The notes below the pieces were generated by a model, which made no database searches, was not told the origin of the DNA, and worked only from the letters and a program-made list of their open reading frames with translations. Of a DNA stretch of 64,000 nt, positions 37,051-45,930 are shown in pieces. Positions within the stretch are counted from its first letter, which is position 1. Every line of letters starts with the position of its first letter. This DNA comes from Lachnospiraceae bacterium (GTDB taxonomy: Bacteria; Bacillota; Clostridia; Lachnospirales; Lachnospiraceae), in assembly GCA_015056885.1 (NCBI GenBank), contig SVFL01000005.1, positions 1-64,000 of the forward strand. The letters are read 5' to 3'. The position numbers were made by a program, and so were the translations under genes.

Positions 37051-39240
37051 CTACATACTCTTCCTTTCGGCAATCTCCGCCATCTTAGCGTCATTCAAAC
37101 GTGTGTCACCATGGACGCGGGAATAGGAAAGATAGCCGTTCATTCTGTCAATTTTGGTAAGATTACTGCTTCCGCACTTAGGACATACATCCATCTCCAG
37201 CTCCTGGTGACCACAATCATCACAATATGCCAGTGACAGATTTACACCCTCATAAAAGCCCATATCCATCGCTCTGCGAATCAGAGTCTTTACAGCCTCT
37301 ACGTTATAATCAATCGGATATTTTACATACTGAATCTTACCACCGTTTGCCAAATCCCAGAAACGGTCTTCCAGGTTCTGTTTCTCAATAGGTGTAATAT
37401 CCTCTGTAACATGACAATGGAAACTATTGGATACATACTCTCTGTCAGAAACACCCTCAACAATACCATACTTTTTACGGAACTGTTTTACCTGTAAACC
37501 ACAGAGATTCTCTGCAGGGGTTCCGTAAATCGCATAAAGGTTCCCATCCGCTTCTTTAAACTCTGTAATACGCTTATTGATATGCTCCATTACAGATACC
37601 GCAAACTCACCATCCTCCACAAGAGACTTGCCGTTATAAAGCTCCTGAAGTTCATTCAGTGCAGTAAATCCAAAGCTTGCGGTTGCAGCCTTAAGCAAAG
37701 GCTTAATCTTGTCCGTAAGTTTCAGATTACCCCCAAGGAAACCACCCTCACAATAAGCCAGTGGATTAGTGGATGCACGCATCTCTCCCAAATATGCATA
37801 GGTACGAATATGAAGCTGACGAATCAATTCCAAATAATAATCCAAAAGTTCAAAGAAATCTCTGCTCTCCTTGCGTGCTCTAGCCAAAATCATGGGAAGA
37901 TGCAAGGATACCGCACCAATATTAAAACGTCCTACAAACACGGGCTTATCCTGGTCATCTGCCGGATGCATACCGCCTCTCTCATACCAGGGAGAAAGGA
38001 ATGCTCTGCAACCCATAGGAGACACAATTCTGCCATATTGCTTGTACATACTTGCCACATAGCCTTTACCGGTAAGACTCAGCCAGTCAGGATACATTGT
38101 CTTGGCAGAACACTCAACACCGGCCTCAAACACATCCTCAAGCTCCTTGCCGGGACCATGAAGATTCTCATCATACAAAAATACAATCTTCGGGAAAAGT
38201 ACGGGCTTCTTATGATCCTTTTTGCCCTGTCCTTTTCTGCGGACATTGAGCATTGTAATCGTTGCCAGTTTGGCAAATCTGCCGGTACCGGTTCCTGCTG
38301 TAACTGTGATAAACGGATAATCACCGCGGCTGGATGCTACGGTATTAAACTTATACTCCCATCCCTGGAATCCCTGTTCAAACTCCTTGGTAACATCAGC
38401 GTAACTCTCCGCTTCAGCTGTGGCGTCATCTATTCCAAGTCTCTTATACTTCTCATAATTGCGGGCATAAGATTTCTCTGCATAGGGTTCCAGAATCAAA
38501 TCCACGCTGGGCACGGTAAAACCGCCATACTGCTGGCTTGCGGCACTCAAAACAATATCTCCGATAACATCAAAAGCCACATCCAGACTCTTAGGCTCAT
38601 TATACCAGATATTACCCATCTCAAAACCACCGGTCAATACATTCTGCACATCAAACAGACAGCAGTTCATGGTGTCACGTCTTGCAGACATATCATGAAC
38701 ATAAATATATCCGTCTCTGCATGCCTGAATCTCTTCCGTAGTCAAGAAAAACTTCTGATAAAGCTCTTTATTCAACTGATTAAAAATCAGACTTCTCTTG
38801 GTGGATACCAGCGCAGAATCTGTGTTGGCATTCTCTTTATCACCAATATACATGATGGACTGACTCTTCTTGTATACATCATCCAGCATGCGAACGAAAT
38901 CCTGCTTGTAATTGCGGTAATCACGATAACTCTTCGCAACTACAGGTTTCACCTGCTCGAGAGCACTCTCCACGATATTGTGCATGATAGGGATGGGAAG
39001 CTCATCCACCTCAAGCTCATCCACCTTGTCTACAACAAACTGGCAAATCTTACGCTCTTCCTCTTCCGTAAAACGGGTAAGTGCTCTGTATGCACTCTTC
39101 CCTACTGCATTTATTACCTTCTGTACATTAAACGCCTCTCTGCTACCGTCCTTTTTCACTACATAGACGATACGGTTCGGCCGATACTCTACTCCAAAAT
39201 TAACATCTGTTGAGGTTGTCTGGTCAAAATTACTGCTCAT
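37051..39240 (-). CDS. nrdD: Anaerobic ribonucleoside-triphosphate reductase, class III
   Basis: 729 aa. An ATP-cone allosteric domain occupies residues ~25-120 (VVKKDGSREAFNVQKVINAV). The 10-stranded barrel includes NCCLFDVQNVLTGGFEMGN, GNLKLTDKIKPLLKA and EGGFLGG. The C terminus has the zinc site CDDCGHQELEMDVCPKCGS and the glycyl-radical motif RMNGYLSYSR near residue 705. It makes dNTPs from NTPs without oxygen, the expected route in a strict anaerobe. A long opposite-strand frame in this region is a shadow. Confidence 0.97.
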   Translation of the reverse strand: MSSNFDQTTSTDVNFGVEYRPNRIVYVVKKDGSREAFNVQKVINAVGKSAYRALTRFTEEEERKICQFVVDKVDELEVDELPIPIMHNIVESALEQVKPVVAKSYRDYRNYKQDFVRMLDDVYKKSQSIMYIGDKENANTDSALVSTKRSLIFNQLNKELYQKFFLTTEEIQACRDGYIYVHDMSARRDTMNCCLFDVQNVLTGGFEMGNIWYNEPKSLDVAFDVIGDIVLSAASQQYGGFTVPSVDLILEPYAEKSYARNYEKYKRLGIDDATAEAESYADVTKEFEQGFQGWEYKFNTVASSRGDYPFITVTAGTGTGRFAKLATITMLNVRRKGQGKKDHKKPVLFPKIVFLYDENLHGPGKELEDVFEAGVECSAKTMYPDWLSLTGKGYVASMYKQYGRIVSPMGCRAFLSPWYERGGMHPADDQDKPVFVGRFNIGAVSLHLPMILARARKESRDFFELLDYYLELIRQLHIRTYAYLGEMRASTNPLAYCEGGFLGGNLKLTDKIKPLLKAATASFGFTALNELQELYNGKSLVEDGEFAVSVMEHINKRITEFKEADGNLYAIYGTPAENLCGLQVKQFRKKYGIVEGVSDREYVSNSFHCHVTEDITPIEKQNLEDRFWDLANGGKIQYVKYPIDYNVEAVKTLIRRAMDMGFYEGVNLSLAYCDDCGHQELEMDVCPKCGSSNLTKIDRMNGYLSYSRVHGDTRLNDAKMAEIAERKSM

Positions 39241-39364
39241 ACTACTTTCCTCCCTTATCTAATCCTGTTGCAGGGACATATCTTCACTCTCTATAAAATA
39301 ACATTTCCCCCTATAAAGACAAAACATGCGTGCCTTTCGCATTTTCCCGGGCACGCTTAAATAA

Positions 39365-39409
39365 TACAATATATGGTGTTATTTAATACTTGAAAACAAG
39401 ATATTGTGT
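39365..39409 (-). promoter_or_regulatory. Tandem NrdR boxes upstream of nrdD
   Basis: Two near-palindromes, ACAATATATGGTGT (39366-39379) and ACAAGATATTGTGT (39396-39409), resemble the NrdR consensus ACACTATATATAGTGT. Their centres are 30 bp apart, about three helical turns, typical for cooperative NrdR repression. They lie just downstream of the predicted start site. Confidence 0.75.
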
Positions 39410-39423
39410 CGCGCTTAGTTTTA

Positions 39424-39452
39424 AGTATAAATTGCAAAACCTGTCTTGTCAA
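39424..39452 (-). promoter_or_regulatory. Sigma-A promoter of nrdDG
   Basis: The -35 TTGACA (39452-39447) and -10 TATACT (39429-39424) are 17 nt apart. Transcription would begin near 39417, running into the NrdR boxes. Confidence 0.75.
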
Positions 39453-39477
39453 TGAACGAGGGGGTAAAAAAAGTAAC

Positions 39478-39510
39478 AAAAAAGGTGTATTAATTTTATA
39501 CACCTTTTTT
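39478..39510 (-). terminator. Terminator after the aminotransferase gene (A/T-flanked, possibly bidirectional)
   Basis: GGTGTAT/ATACACC stem with a 7-nt loop flanked by six A and six T, located 7 nt after the aminotransferase stop. It separates that transcript from nrdDG. Confidence 0.85.
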
Positions 39511-39517
39511 AAAACTT

Positions 39518-40708
39518 TTACTTGACGTTTAAAATACCGCTTTTTTCTACCTCATCCAATGCCTTGGCAATCTCTTCCTCCGGAAGAACCAATGCAAATC
39601 TTACATATCCCTTGCCCAGTTCACCAAAACTGCTTCCGGGGGTACACAACACACCTGTCCGCTCTAACATCTCCATTACAAACTTTACATCATCTCCATT
39701 GAACGCTGCAGGAATCTTACTCCACGCAAACATGGTACCCTGACTGCGCTCAAAGCTCCAACCAAGCTTGGTAAAGCCGTCACAAAGTGCATTTCTTCGG
39801 CCCTCGTAGACCTTGCACTGCTCCTTTATCATATCATCCGGTCCGTTTAACGCCGCTACAGCTCCGTACTGAACCGGTAAAAAGGTACCGTAGTCAATCT
39901 GGGAACGCAACTTTTTGAAGGTCTGTACAATCTGTTCATTACCCACCATAAAGCCCATTCTTGCCCCTGTATAGTTATAAGACTTAGACAGGGAATAGAA
40001 CTCCACAGCAACCTCTTTAGCTCCTTCAAAGGACAAAATAGAGCGTCCTACTCTGCCATCGTAAATAATATCAGAATACGCATTGTCATGAATAATCACA
40101 ATTTCATTTTCCTGTGCCCAGGGAATCAGTTTCTCATAAAAGGAATCAGGCGCTGTCTTACAAATCGGATTTAAAGGATAAGACACAATCATAAGTTTGG
40201 CCTTTGCAGCGCTTCCCTTGCCGTATTTTGCAGCAATTTTGTCCAAATCCGGAAGATAATCGTTCTCAGGATACAATTCGTAGGTTGCAAGCTTAGCTCC
40301 GGCAAGAGAAGGACCTACTGCAAAAATCGGATAACCGGGGTCGGGTACCAGAACAATATCTCCCTCATCCACAAGGCTTAATCCCACATGAGCAATACCC
40401 TCCTGTGAACCGTAAACACTCATAATCTCAGACGCTTTAACCTCCACACCATATCGACTTTTAAATCTGCCGATAACAGCCTGTGTAAGCTCCGGAATAT
40501 CCTGCAAAGCATACTTATAATTCTCAGGTTTTGAAGCTGCCTCGCAAACAGCATCAATAATATGCTGTGCCGGCTTAAAATCAGGAGTTCCTACTGAAAA
40601 ATTATAAACCTTTCTTCCTTCAGCCTCCACTTGTTGTTTTTTCTCATTTAATACCTGAAAGATTCCCTCTGCAAAATCTTCCATACGTTTTGATACTGTA
40701 ATTTCCAT
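39518..40708 (-). CDS. Class I/II PLP-dependent aminotransferase
   Basis: 396 aa, fold type I. FSVGTPDFKPAQHIIDAV opens the fold and VPDPGYPIFAVG follows. YPLNPICKTAP replaces the usual NPxNPTG motif, IHDNAYSDIIYDG carries the PLP-pyridine Asp, and FYSLSKSYNYTGARMGFMVG holds the PLP lysine. The C-terminal substrate arginine appears in GYVRFALVLPEEE. The overall layout is like LL-diaminopimelate/alanine aminotransferases, but the substrate is not certain. The loss of Asn and Thr in NPICK is a mild oddity. It is co-oriented with and 10 nt after the WYL regulator gene. Confidence 0.88.
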   Translation of the reverse strand: MEITVSKRMEDFAEGIFQVLNEKKQQVEAEGRKVYNFSVGTPDFKPAQHIIDAVCEAASKPENYKYALQDIPELTQAVIGRFKSRYGVEVKASEIMSVYGSQEGIAHVGLSLVDEGDIVLVPDPGYPIFAVGPSLAGAKLATYELYPENDYLPDLDKIAAKYGKGSAAKAKLMIVSYPLNPICKTAPDSFYEKLIPWAQENEIVIIHDNAYSDIIYDGRVGRSILSFEGAKEVAVEFYSLSKSYNYTGARMGFMVGNEQIVQTFKKLRSQIDYGTFLPVQYGAVAALNGPDDMIKEQCKVYEGRRNALCDGFTKLGWSFERSQGTMFAWSKIPAAFNGDDVKFVMEMLERTGVLCTPGSSFGELGKGYVRFALVLPEEEIAKALDEVEKSGILNVK

Positions 40709-40718
40709 GACGTGTTCT

Positions 40719-41705
40719 TTACTCCTTGTTTTTATCTATAATATTTTGAAGCCATTGCTTATATTTTACAACCGTCTGCTCGGGAGCTACAATCTCCGCC
40801 TCTGAACCGATTCCTGCCATCCAGCCGAAAAACGGTCCGCTAACCGCAACTTTGGCACGAATCCTAAAACTACCTTCATCCTGCTTACGCAAATCTGCAT
40901 CCTTGCCAAAACGATCTAACACAACACCTACCAGACGATTGGGAAAACGCATGGTCACCGTCTCTTCCTCACCGCTGAACATGCTAAAGGTCTGGTTGCT
41001 ATAGGCTGCCACATCTATTTTTTCAAATATGGCCATCCCCTCTCTTTTCTCTTCCAAAACTTCCACACTACCCATTTTGTCCACACGGTAATGCTTAATA
41101 ATATTATCCTTGGCATCAAAGGCTGCCAGATAATAATTTTCATCTTTCCATATCAAAGCCCAAGGACTGACAATACGTTTATCCCCCCTCGGCACCAATT
41201 TTTTCTGCAGATTCCACTCCAGATATGTAAACGAAATCTGCTTGTTCTCCTGAATCGCCCTGTGAAGGTTATCTATATTGTAATAAATACTCTCATTCTC
41301 CGTCTTAATACGTCCGGCTACATAAACCTGACGCTGCAGCTTACCTGCATCATGCTTGCCTGCAATCTGTTCCAGTTTCTTAATCAAATCCCTGGATTTT
41401 TTGGTAGTAATAAATCGCGAGGACTGTACTGCATCCACCAAAAGTTTAAGCTCCGCCAATTCAAAATCACGGCTGGCCATATAATAGCCGCCACCTCTGC
41501 GATTGGACACCTGCATAATATCACACCCAAAATCCATCAAAGCTGCAATATCTGCATAAATCGTCTTGCGCTCACAGGTAATTCCCTCCGCCGCCAGCCG
41601 ACTGATAAGCTCAGCTGTCGTCATAGGATGTGCCTCATCCGTATATTCCTCCAAATACTTTAGAATATACAAAAGTTTTAGTTTCTGTCCTTCTGATTTC
41701 GCCAT
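40719..41705 (-). CDS. WYL-domain transcriptional regulator
   Basis: 328 aa. An N-terminal DeoR-type winged helix (KLLYILKYLEEYTDEAHPMTTAELISRL, then KTIYADIAALMDFG) precedes the WYL ligand-sensing domain. That domain has WALIWKDENYYLAAFDAKDNIIKHYRVDKMG at ~190-220. A C-terminal extension contains VSGPFFGWMAGIG. It is likely a DNA-binding repressor or activator sensing a small molecule. The ATG at 41705 follows GAGGG; the frame extends to 41741, but that part overlaps the HAD gene. No target is evident. Confidence 0.88.
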   Translation of the reverse strand: MAKSEGQKLKLLYILKYLEEYTDEAHPMTTAELISRLAAEGITCERKTIYADIAALMDFGCDIMQVSNRRGGGYYMASRDFELAELKLLVDAVQSSRFITTKKSRDLIKKLEQIAGKHDAGKLQRQVYVAGRIKTENESIYYNIDNLHRAIQENKQISFTYLEWNLQKKLVPRGDKRIVSPWALIWKDENYYLAAFDAKDNIIKHYRVDKMGSVEVLEEKREGMAIFEKIDVAAYSNQTFSMFSGEEETVTMRFPNRLVGVVLDRFGKDADLRKQDEGSFRIRAKVAVSGPFFGWMAGIGSEAEIVAPEQTVVKYKQWLQNIIDKNKE

Positions 41706-41737
41706 ATTTAACCCTCTTGTCTCTGACCGTACACCAG

Positions 41738-42463
41738 TCAATCCCGGTCAAGTGCCAATATATCCTGCAGTTCCCGCAAATGACCGATTTCATAATCCGG
41801 TGTGTAGCTTTCATAAACCTTTCGCTCTGCACTATCCGCCAAACAAGTCTCCTGCGGTCTGTACCAGCATGTTGGAATCCCGTACAAAACACCACCTTTG
41901 ATATCACTGGTAAGAGAATCACCCACTATCAAAAGCTCTTCCTTCTGCAAATCGCCAATAGCATTCATGCAATAGTCAAAAAATCCCTCATGAGGCTTAG
42001 GACATCCAATCTGCTCTGAAATAAAAATACCATCCATCAAATCATAAAAGCCGGACAACCGTAGCTTTTTTGTCTGGACAGCCTCCACACCATTGGTTAT
42101 TACATACTGTCGCACTTTTCCATGCAAACTCTTACAGATTTCCATAGCGCCATCAATATACGCATATGTGTTTGCTAAAATATCCAGATACTGACTTCGA
42201 AATAATTCTACATCTACACCCATAATGCCATATTCATCAAACAAATCCGTAAAACGTCTTCTGTGCAACTCTTCTTTGGTAACTTCTCCCAGTTCCAGTT
42301 TTTTCCAATAGCCATCATTGATCTGCGAATAGCGGGCGACCATTTCCTCTGTTACTTCTACACCCACATCCTGCAGACACCTTGTAATAGCAATCCGCTG
42401 AACACTTAAGAAGTCCAGAAGCGTTCCGTCTACATCCCAAAGCACCGCTTTATATCGTCCCAT
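41738..42463 (-). CDS. HAD-superfamily hydrolase, YjjG-like nucleotidase
   Basis: 241 aa. HAD motif I is LWDVDGTLLDF (nucleophile Asp), motif II VITNGVEAVQTKKL, motif III the lysine in EQIGCPKPHEGFFDYC, and motif IV LIVGDSLTSDIKGGVLYGI. The helical cap and the last motifs are those of YjjG/YfnB noncanonical pyrimidine nucleotidases, which remove phosphate from nucleoside monophosphates. The substrate is inferred from family only. Confidence 0.88.
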   Translation of the reverse strand: MGRYKAVLWDVDGTLLDFLSVQRIAITRCLQDVGVEVTEEMVARYSQINDGYWKKLELGEVTKEELHRRRFTDLFDEYGIMGVDVELFRSQYLDILANTYAYIDGAMEICKSLHGKVRQYVITNGVEAVQTKKLRLSGFYDLMDGIFISEQIGCPKPHEGFFDYCMNAIGDLQKEELLIVGDSLTSDIKGGVLYGIPTCWYRPQETCLADSAERKVYESYTPDYEIGHLRELQDILALDRD

Positions 42464-42501
42464 ATCAAACCCTCACGTTATCTGTCTCCTGCACAAAAGC
42501 A

Positions 42502-42529
42502 CAAAAGAGCTTCCGCCAAAATAGCGGAA
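42502..42529 (-). terminator. Terminator after the small membrane-protein gene
   Basis: TTCCGC/GCGGAA stem (42529-42524 with 42516-42511) with a 7-nt loop, followed on the minus strand by GCTCTTTTGTG. It ends the purine-salvage operon before the HAD gene. Confidence 0.55.
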
Positions 42530-42563
42530 ACCCTCCAAATCAATCTGTTATTACACCTGCATG

Positions 42564-42725
42564 CTAAGACTGAGCGTCTGATTTGCCTGCAAGAGCATTT
42601 ATCCTTTCTTCCTCCGTATTACGCATTTTACGCATGGTAATACCCAGAAAAATTGCAATTCCAGCCACCGCAACAAACACCAGCATTAATACTAAATATG
42701 ATAAAAAACCATTTACAAAACCCAT
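42564..42725 (-). CDS. 53-aa single-pass membrane protein
   Basis: ATG at 42725 behind AAAGGAG at 6-nt spacing opens a 53-codon frame ending TAG at 42564. The product has one hydrophobic helix (YLVLMLVFVAVAGIAIFLGI, about residues 10-29) followed by a basic RKMRN junction and a short acidic, polar tail. This is a typical N-out/C-in or reverse small membrane protein. It lies 59 nt after the MutS-like gene and before a terminator, so it is probably the last gene of that operon. No family is recognised. Confidence 0.7.
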   Translation of the reverse strand: MGFVNGFLSYLVLMLVFVAVAGIAIFLGITMRKMRNTEEERINALAGKSDAQS

Positions 42726-42784
42726 ATCCGGCTCCTTTCACATCAATTATATCTACTTCAGTATAAATCTTTTGTCCAAAACCG

Positions 42785-44464
42785 TCAAGCCTGCCATACA
42801 CCTGTTTCCAAAAACCGTTCCGCACGCTTCATCGCTTCCTCGGTAACCTCCGGAGAGTACCCGATAATCTCCAAAAGACGAATGGCATTTCTTGAGGTTG
42901 CCTTACCGCTTAACAGCCTGTACTGGAAGGAAATATCTCCGTCCTTTATCTCCTCCTCGAAATGAAAATTATCATAATCTTCCTTCAGAAGCTCTGTCAG
43001 CTCAATATCATGGGTAGCTGCAAAACACATAACGTCCCCTATTCCCAGACTCTTTAAAATCTGCGTGGACGCCGCAATACGCTCCACTGTATTCGTGCCC
43101 CGCAAAACCTCATCCACAAAGCAAAGTACTTTTTCATCTCTCTTCTGCGCATCCAGAATTCGTTTTAATGCTTTGATTTCTACAATGTAGTAGCTCTCAC
43201 CGCTCCCTAAATCATCTCTAAGAGCCATAGATGAATAAATACTCCACATAGGTGCCTTATAGCTCTCAGCCGTACAGGTGTGAACCGTCTGGGCAAGGAT
43301 GGCATTAATAGCCACTGTTTTTAGAAAGGTAGACTTACCGGAGGCATTCGAACCGGTAAGCAGCACGCCTCGGTCTGCCTTAATCGTATTTTTCACCGGG
43401 CATTCCAACAAAGGATGATATCCCTGCGTCATTTCAACCAAACATCCCTCTTCCAGAAGTTCGGGAACACACCAGCCGTTTTCAAGGCTTGCTCTGAAAT
43501 ATCCCACGGAAACTGTCGCTTCCATAACGCCCATCAAACGGATCAATTCATCTATCTGCGGAAGGTTCAATCGCAACTTACCCAGCATCCGGTTAAAGAT
43601 GATCAAATCCGGATGAAACAACATACGCCCATAATCCATAATAACCTCCAATGGATTACCGCTTTTGGGACCTGCCATGGCAGATACCCAGTAAAAACCT
43701 CTGCTGATTCCCTTTAAGGCTCCCAGTATTTTTTTCACCTTCCGAAACTCGTCATCACATACCGGAATCTCCAGTTTACATACCTTTTCTGCCGTGAGAA
43801 TCAATCTTGTCACATAAGCAAAACTTACAATATAGGACTCTACCTCTGCCTTTATTTTAAAATAACTGATAATACGATATACAGCCAGTACACATATGCC
43901 TGCCAACGCCATGGAAAACTCAAAAGGCATCATTGCCAAAAGCACTACGTACAGCGCATTTAACAAATGCTCCTTTACATTGCTGCGCTCTCCGAGATAA
44001 TCCAGATTCTCAATATAATCATACAATGAGTATTTCCCGGTGTAGCCCAATTCACTCATCACATATTGTATATCCGTCCGTTCATCCTCATGCTCAGCAA
44101 ACCATTGTACAAGCTCTTCAAAATGATCCAGACTTTCCCTGCTTTGGTTCACACTTCGCAACATGTAATACAGGTATTCTTCTCCGGTGGCAGTATGGGT
44201 ATAATTCATTCGTTTGAACACATCGTCCATACTAAGATCATTCCAGGTAATATCATCCAGTTGTCCATCATCTTGATGTCTTTGATAATATCCCGGAATA
44301 TGAATGCTGTTTTCCATTGTGTATTTCCGCGTTGGCAGTTTACCAAAATTGTCCCGCAAAGACTGCCTGAACTTTTTCTTTCTCTTGGCATCCTGCCAGG
44401 ATTCTCTTATAAACACCAACACCACCAGCCCCAAAAGCACTGCCGTTAAAACCAAATACTCCAT
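42785..44464 (-). CDS. Membrane-anchored MutS-family ATPase
   Basis: 559 aa. A membrane helix at residues ~1-20 and a hydrophobic pair near 165-200 (LLNALYVVLLAMMPFEFSMALAGICVLAVY) precede a MutS-type core helical domain and a C-terminal MutS ATPase domain. Walker A is LLTGSNASGKSTFLKTVA (~372), Walker B VLCFVDEVLRGTNT and the following AATHDIELTELL carries the family His. Mismatch-recognition and clamp parts of MutS1 are missing. This resembles the poorly known membrane MutS-related proteins of Firmicutes, whose function is undefined; a role in mismatch repair should not be assumed. The gene begins 27 nt after the NCS2 permease. Confidence 0.88.
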   Translation of the reverse strand: MEYLVLTAVLLGLVVLVFIRESWQDAKRKKKFRQSLRDNFGKLPTRKYTMENSIHIPGYYQRHQDDGQLDDITWNDLSMDDVFKRMNYTHTATGEEYLYYMLRSVNQSRESLDHFEELVQWFAEHEDERTDIQYVMSELGYTGKYSLYDYIENLDYLGERSNVKEHLLNALYVVLLAMMPFEFSMALAGICVLAVYRIISYFKIKAEVESYIVSFAYVTRLILTAEKVCKLEIPVCDDEFRKVKKILGALKGISRGFYWVSAMAGPKSGNPLEVIMDYGRMLFHPDLIIFNRMLGKLRLNLPQIDELIRLMGVMEATVSVGYFRASLENGWCVPELLEEGCLVEMTQGYHPLLECPVKNTIKADRGVLLTGSNASGKSTFLKTVAINAILAQTVHTCTAESYKAPMWSIYSSMALRDDLGSGESYYIVEIKALKRILDAQKRDEKVLCFVDEVLRGTNTVERIAASTQILKSLGIGDVMCFAATHDIELTELLKEDYDNFHFEEEIKDGDISFQYRLLSGKATSRNAIRLLEIIGYSPEVTEEAMKRAERFLETGVWQA

Positions 44465-44491
44465 AAAACAAATCTGCCTTTATCACTTAAT

Positions 44492-45919
44492 TTATACAGC
44501 AAGGAAGAATTTCACAAGGAAAATCAAAGACAATACCATAGTCAGAACAGATACATCCTTTGCCTTGCCGGTAAACAATTTAATCACGGTATATGCAATC
44601 AGACCAATACCAATGGCATGTCCGATGGAACCGGACACCGGCATGGAAATCAACATCAATGCCACCGGTACAGACTGGCTATTATCATCAAAGTTAATAT
44701 TCTTCAACCCGGTAATCATCAATACACCTACATAAATCAACGCCGAAGATGTTGCTGCAGCAGGAATAATTGCTGCAATGGGTGCAAGGAACATACACGC
44801 AAGGAACATAATACCGGTAGTCAACGCTGTGAGACCGGTACGTCCCCCCGCCTCTACACCGGAAGCAGACTCAATAAAAGTAGTAACCGTAGAGGTACCG
44901 GTTGCAGAGCCTGCCACAGTACCCACTGCATCTGCCAAAAGCGCTTCCTTCATCTTGGTCATCTTTCCGTCTTTGTCCAACATACCGGCACGGCTTGCCG
45001 TACCTACCAATGTTCCGATAGTATCAAACATATCAATCACGCAGAAAGTTACAATCAGCGTAATCACAGTAAACCAGCCAATCTGTACAAATCCATCAAA
45101 ATTGAGCTTGAACAAAGTGGTCTTTGCCATATCTGCAAAAGGCGGAACAAAAGATGCGCCGGAAAGCCCTGCAAAAGGATTGGTTCCAAGGAAAAGTGCC
45201 TGCCCTGCCCAATAGATAATACTTGCAACCAACATACCGATAATAACCGCTGCCTTTACGCCCTTCTGCGCCAACACAATAATAACAAACAACCCAACAA
45301 ACATCGTCACAACCTGAAGTACCATCACAGAATAGCCTGATCCCATACTTGTCTGTGCAATACTGGGTGACAACGCTCCAAAGAAATCTCTCATGGCATA
45401 AAAGGGACCACCGTTCTCTGAGTAAACACCTGCATTGGAACCAAAACCAATATTCATCAGCATCATACCGATTGCCGGTGAAATACCCAGACGCACGCCC
45501 AATGGAATGGCATCCACAATCTTCTCACGCACATTCAGCAGAGAAAGCGCAATAAACACAATTCCTTCAATCAAAATAATGCAAAGAGCCGACTGAAAGG
45601 ACTCCAGATAGGTCATTCCCGTCAACGCTACAATATTGGTAACCACAACTGCAAAAAAGCTGTTCAGTCCCATACCGGGTGCCATGGCAAAAGGTTTATT
45701 AGCCGCAAAAGCCATCACAAACATACCGATTGCCGATGCAATACAGGTTGCCATAAACACACCATTCCAAAGTTCTGTTCCCTCAGCACCAAAATTGGTC
45801 AACAGATTTGGATTCAGAGCAATGATGTACGCCATAGTCATAAAAGTAGTCAAACCCGCAACGATTTCCGTTTTCACATTTGTATGGTTTTCTTTCAGCT
45901 TAAACACTTTTTCCAGCAT
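44492..45919 (-). CDS. NCS2/AzgA-type purine permease
   Basis: 475 aa with about 13 membrane helices. The N-terminal VKTEIVAGLTTFMTMAYIIALNPNLL and FAANKPFAMAPGMGLNSFFA are signatures of the AzgA-PbuG branch of the NCS2 family. GLTALTTGIMFLACMFLAPI and VFVDMFDTIGTL-like VIDMFDTIGTLVGTASRAGML carry the substrate motifs. It should import hypoxanthine, guanine or adenine with protons. It lies 11 nt after the amidohydrolase in a purine/pyrimidine salvage operon, and its start follows AGGAGG. Confidence 0.92.
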   Translation of the reverse strand: MLEKVFKLKENHTNVKTEIVAGLTTFMTMAYIIALNPNLLTNFGAEGTELWNGVFMATCIASAIGMFVMAFAANKPFAMAPGMGLNSFFAVVVTNIVALTGMTYLESFQSALCIILIEGIVFIALSLLNVREKIVDAIPLGVRLGISPAIGMMLMNIGFGSNAGVYSENGGPFYAMRDFFGALSPSIAQTSMGSGYSVMVLQVVTMFVGLFVIIVLAQKGVKAAVIIGMLVASIIYWAGQALFLGTNPFAGLSGASFVPPFADMAKTTLFKLNFDGFVQIGWFTVITLIVTFCVIDMFDTIGTLVGTASRAGMLDKDGKMTKMKEALLADAVGTVAGSATGTSTVTTFIESASGVEAGGRTGLTALTTGIMFLACMFLAPIAAIIPAAATSSALIYVGVLMITGLKNINFDDNSQSVPVALMLISMPVSGSIGHAIGIGLIAYTVIKLFTGKAKDVSVLTMVLSLIFLVKFFLAV

Positions 45920-45930
45920 ACGTTTTCCTC

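Noticed and set aside
37582..39213. 543-codon plus-strand open frame opposite nrdD
   Set aside because: It lies wholly antisense to a complete, motif-rich NrdD, has no ribosome site and no recognisable domain; it is a codon-bias shadow.
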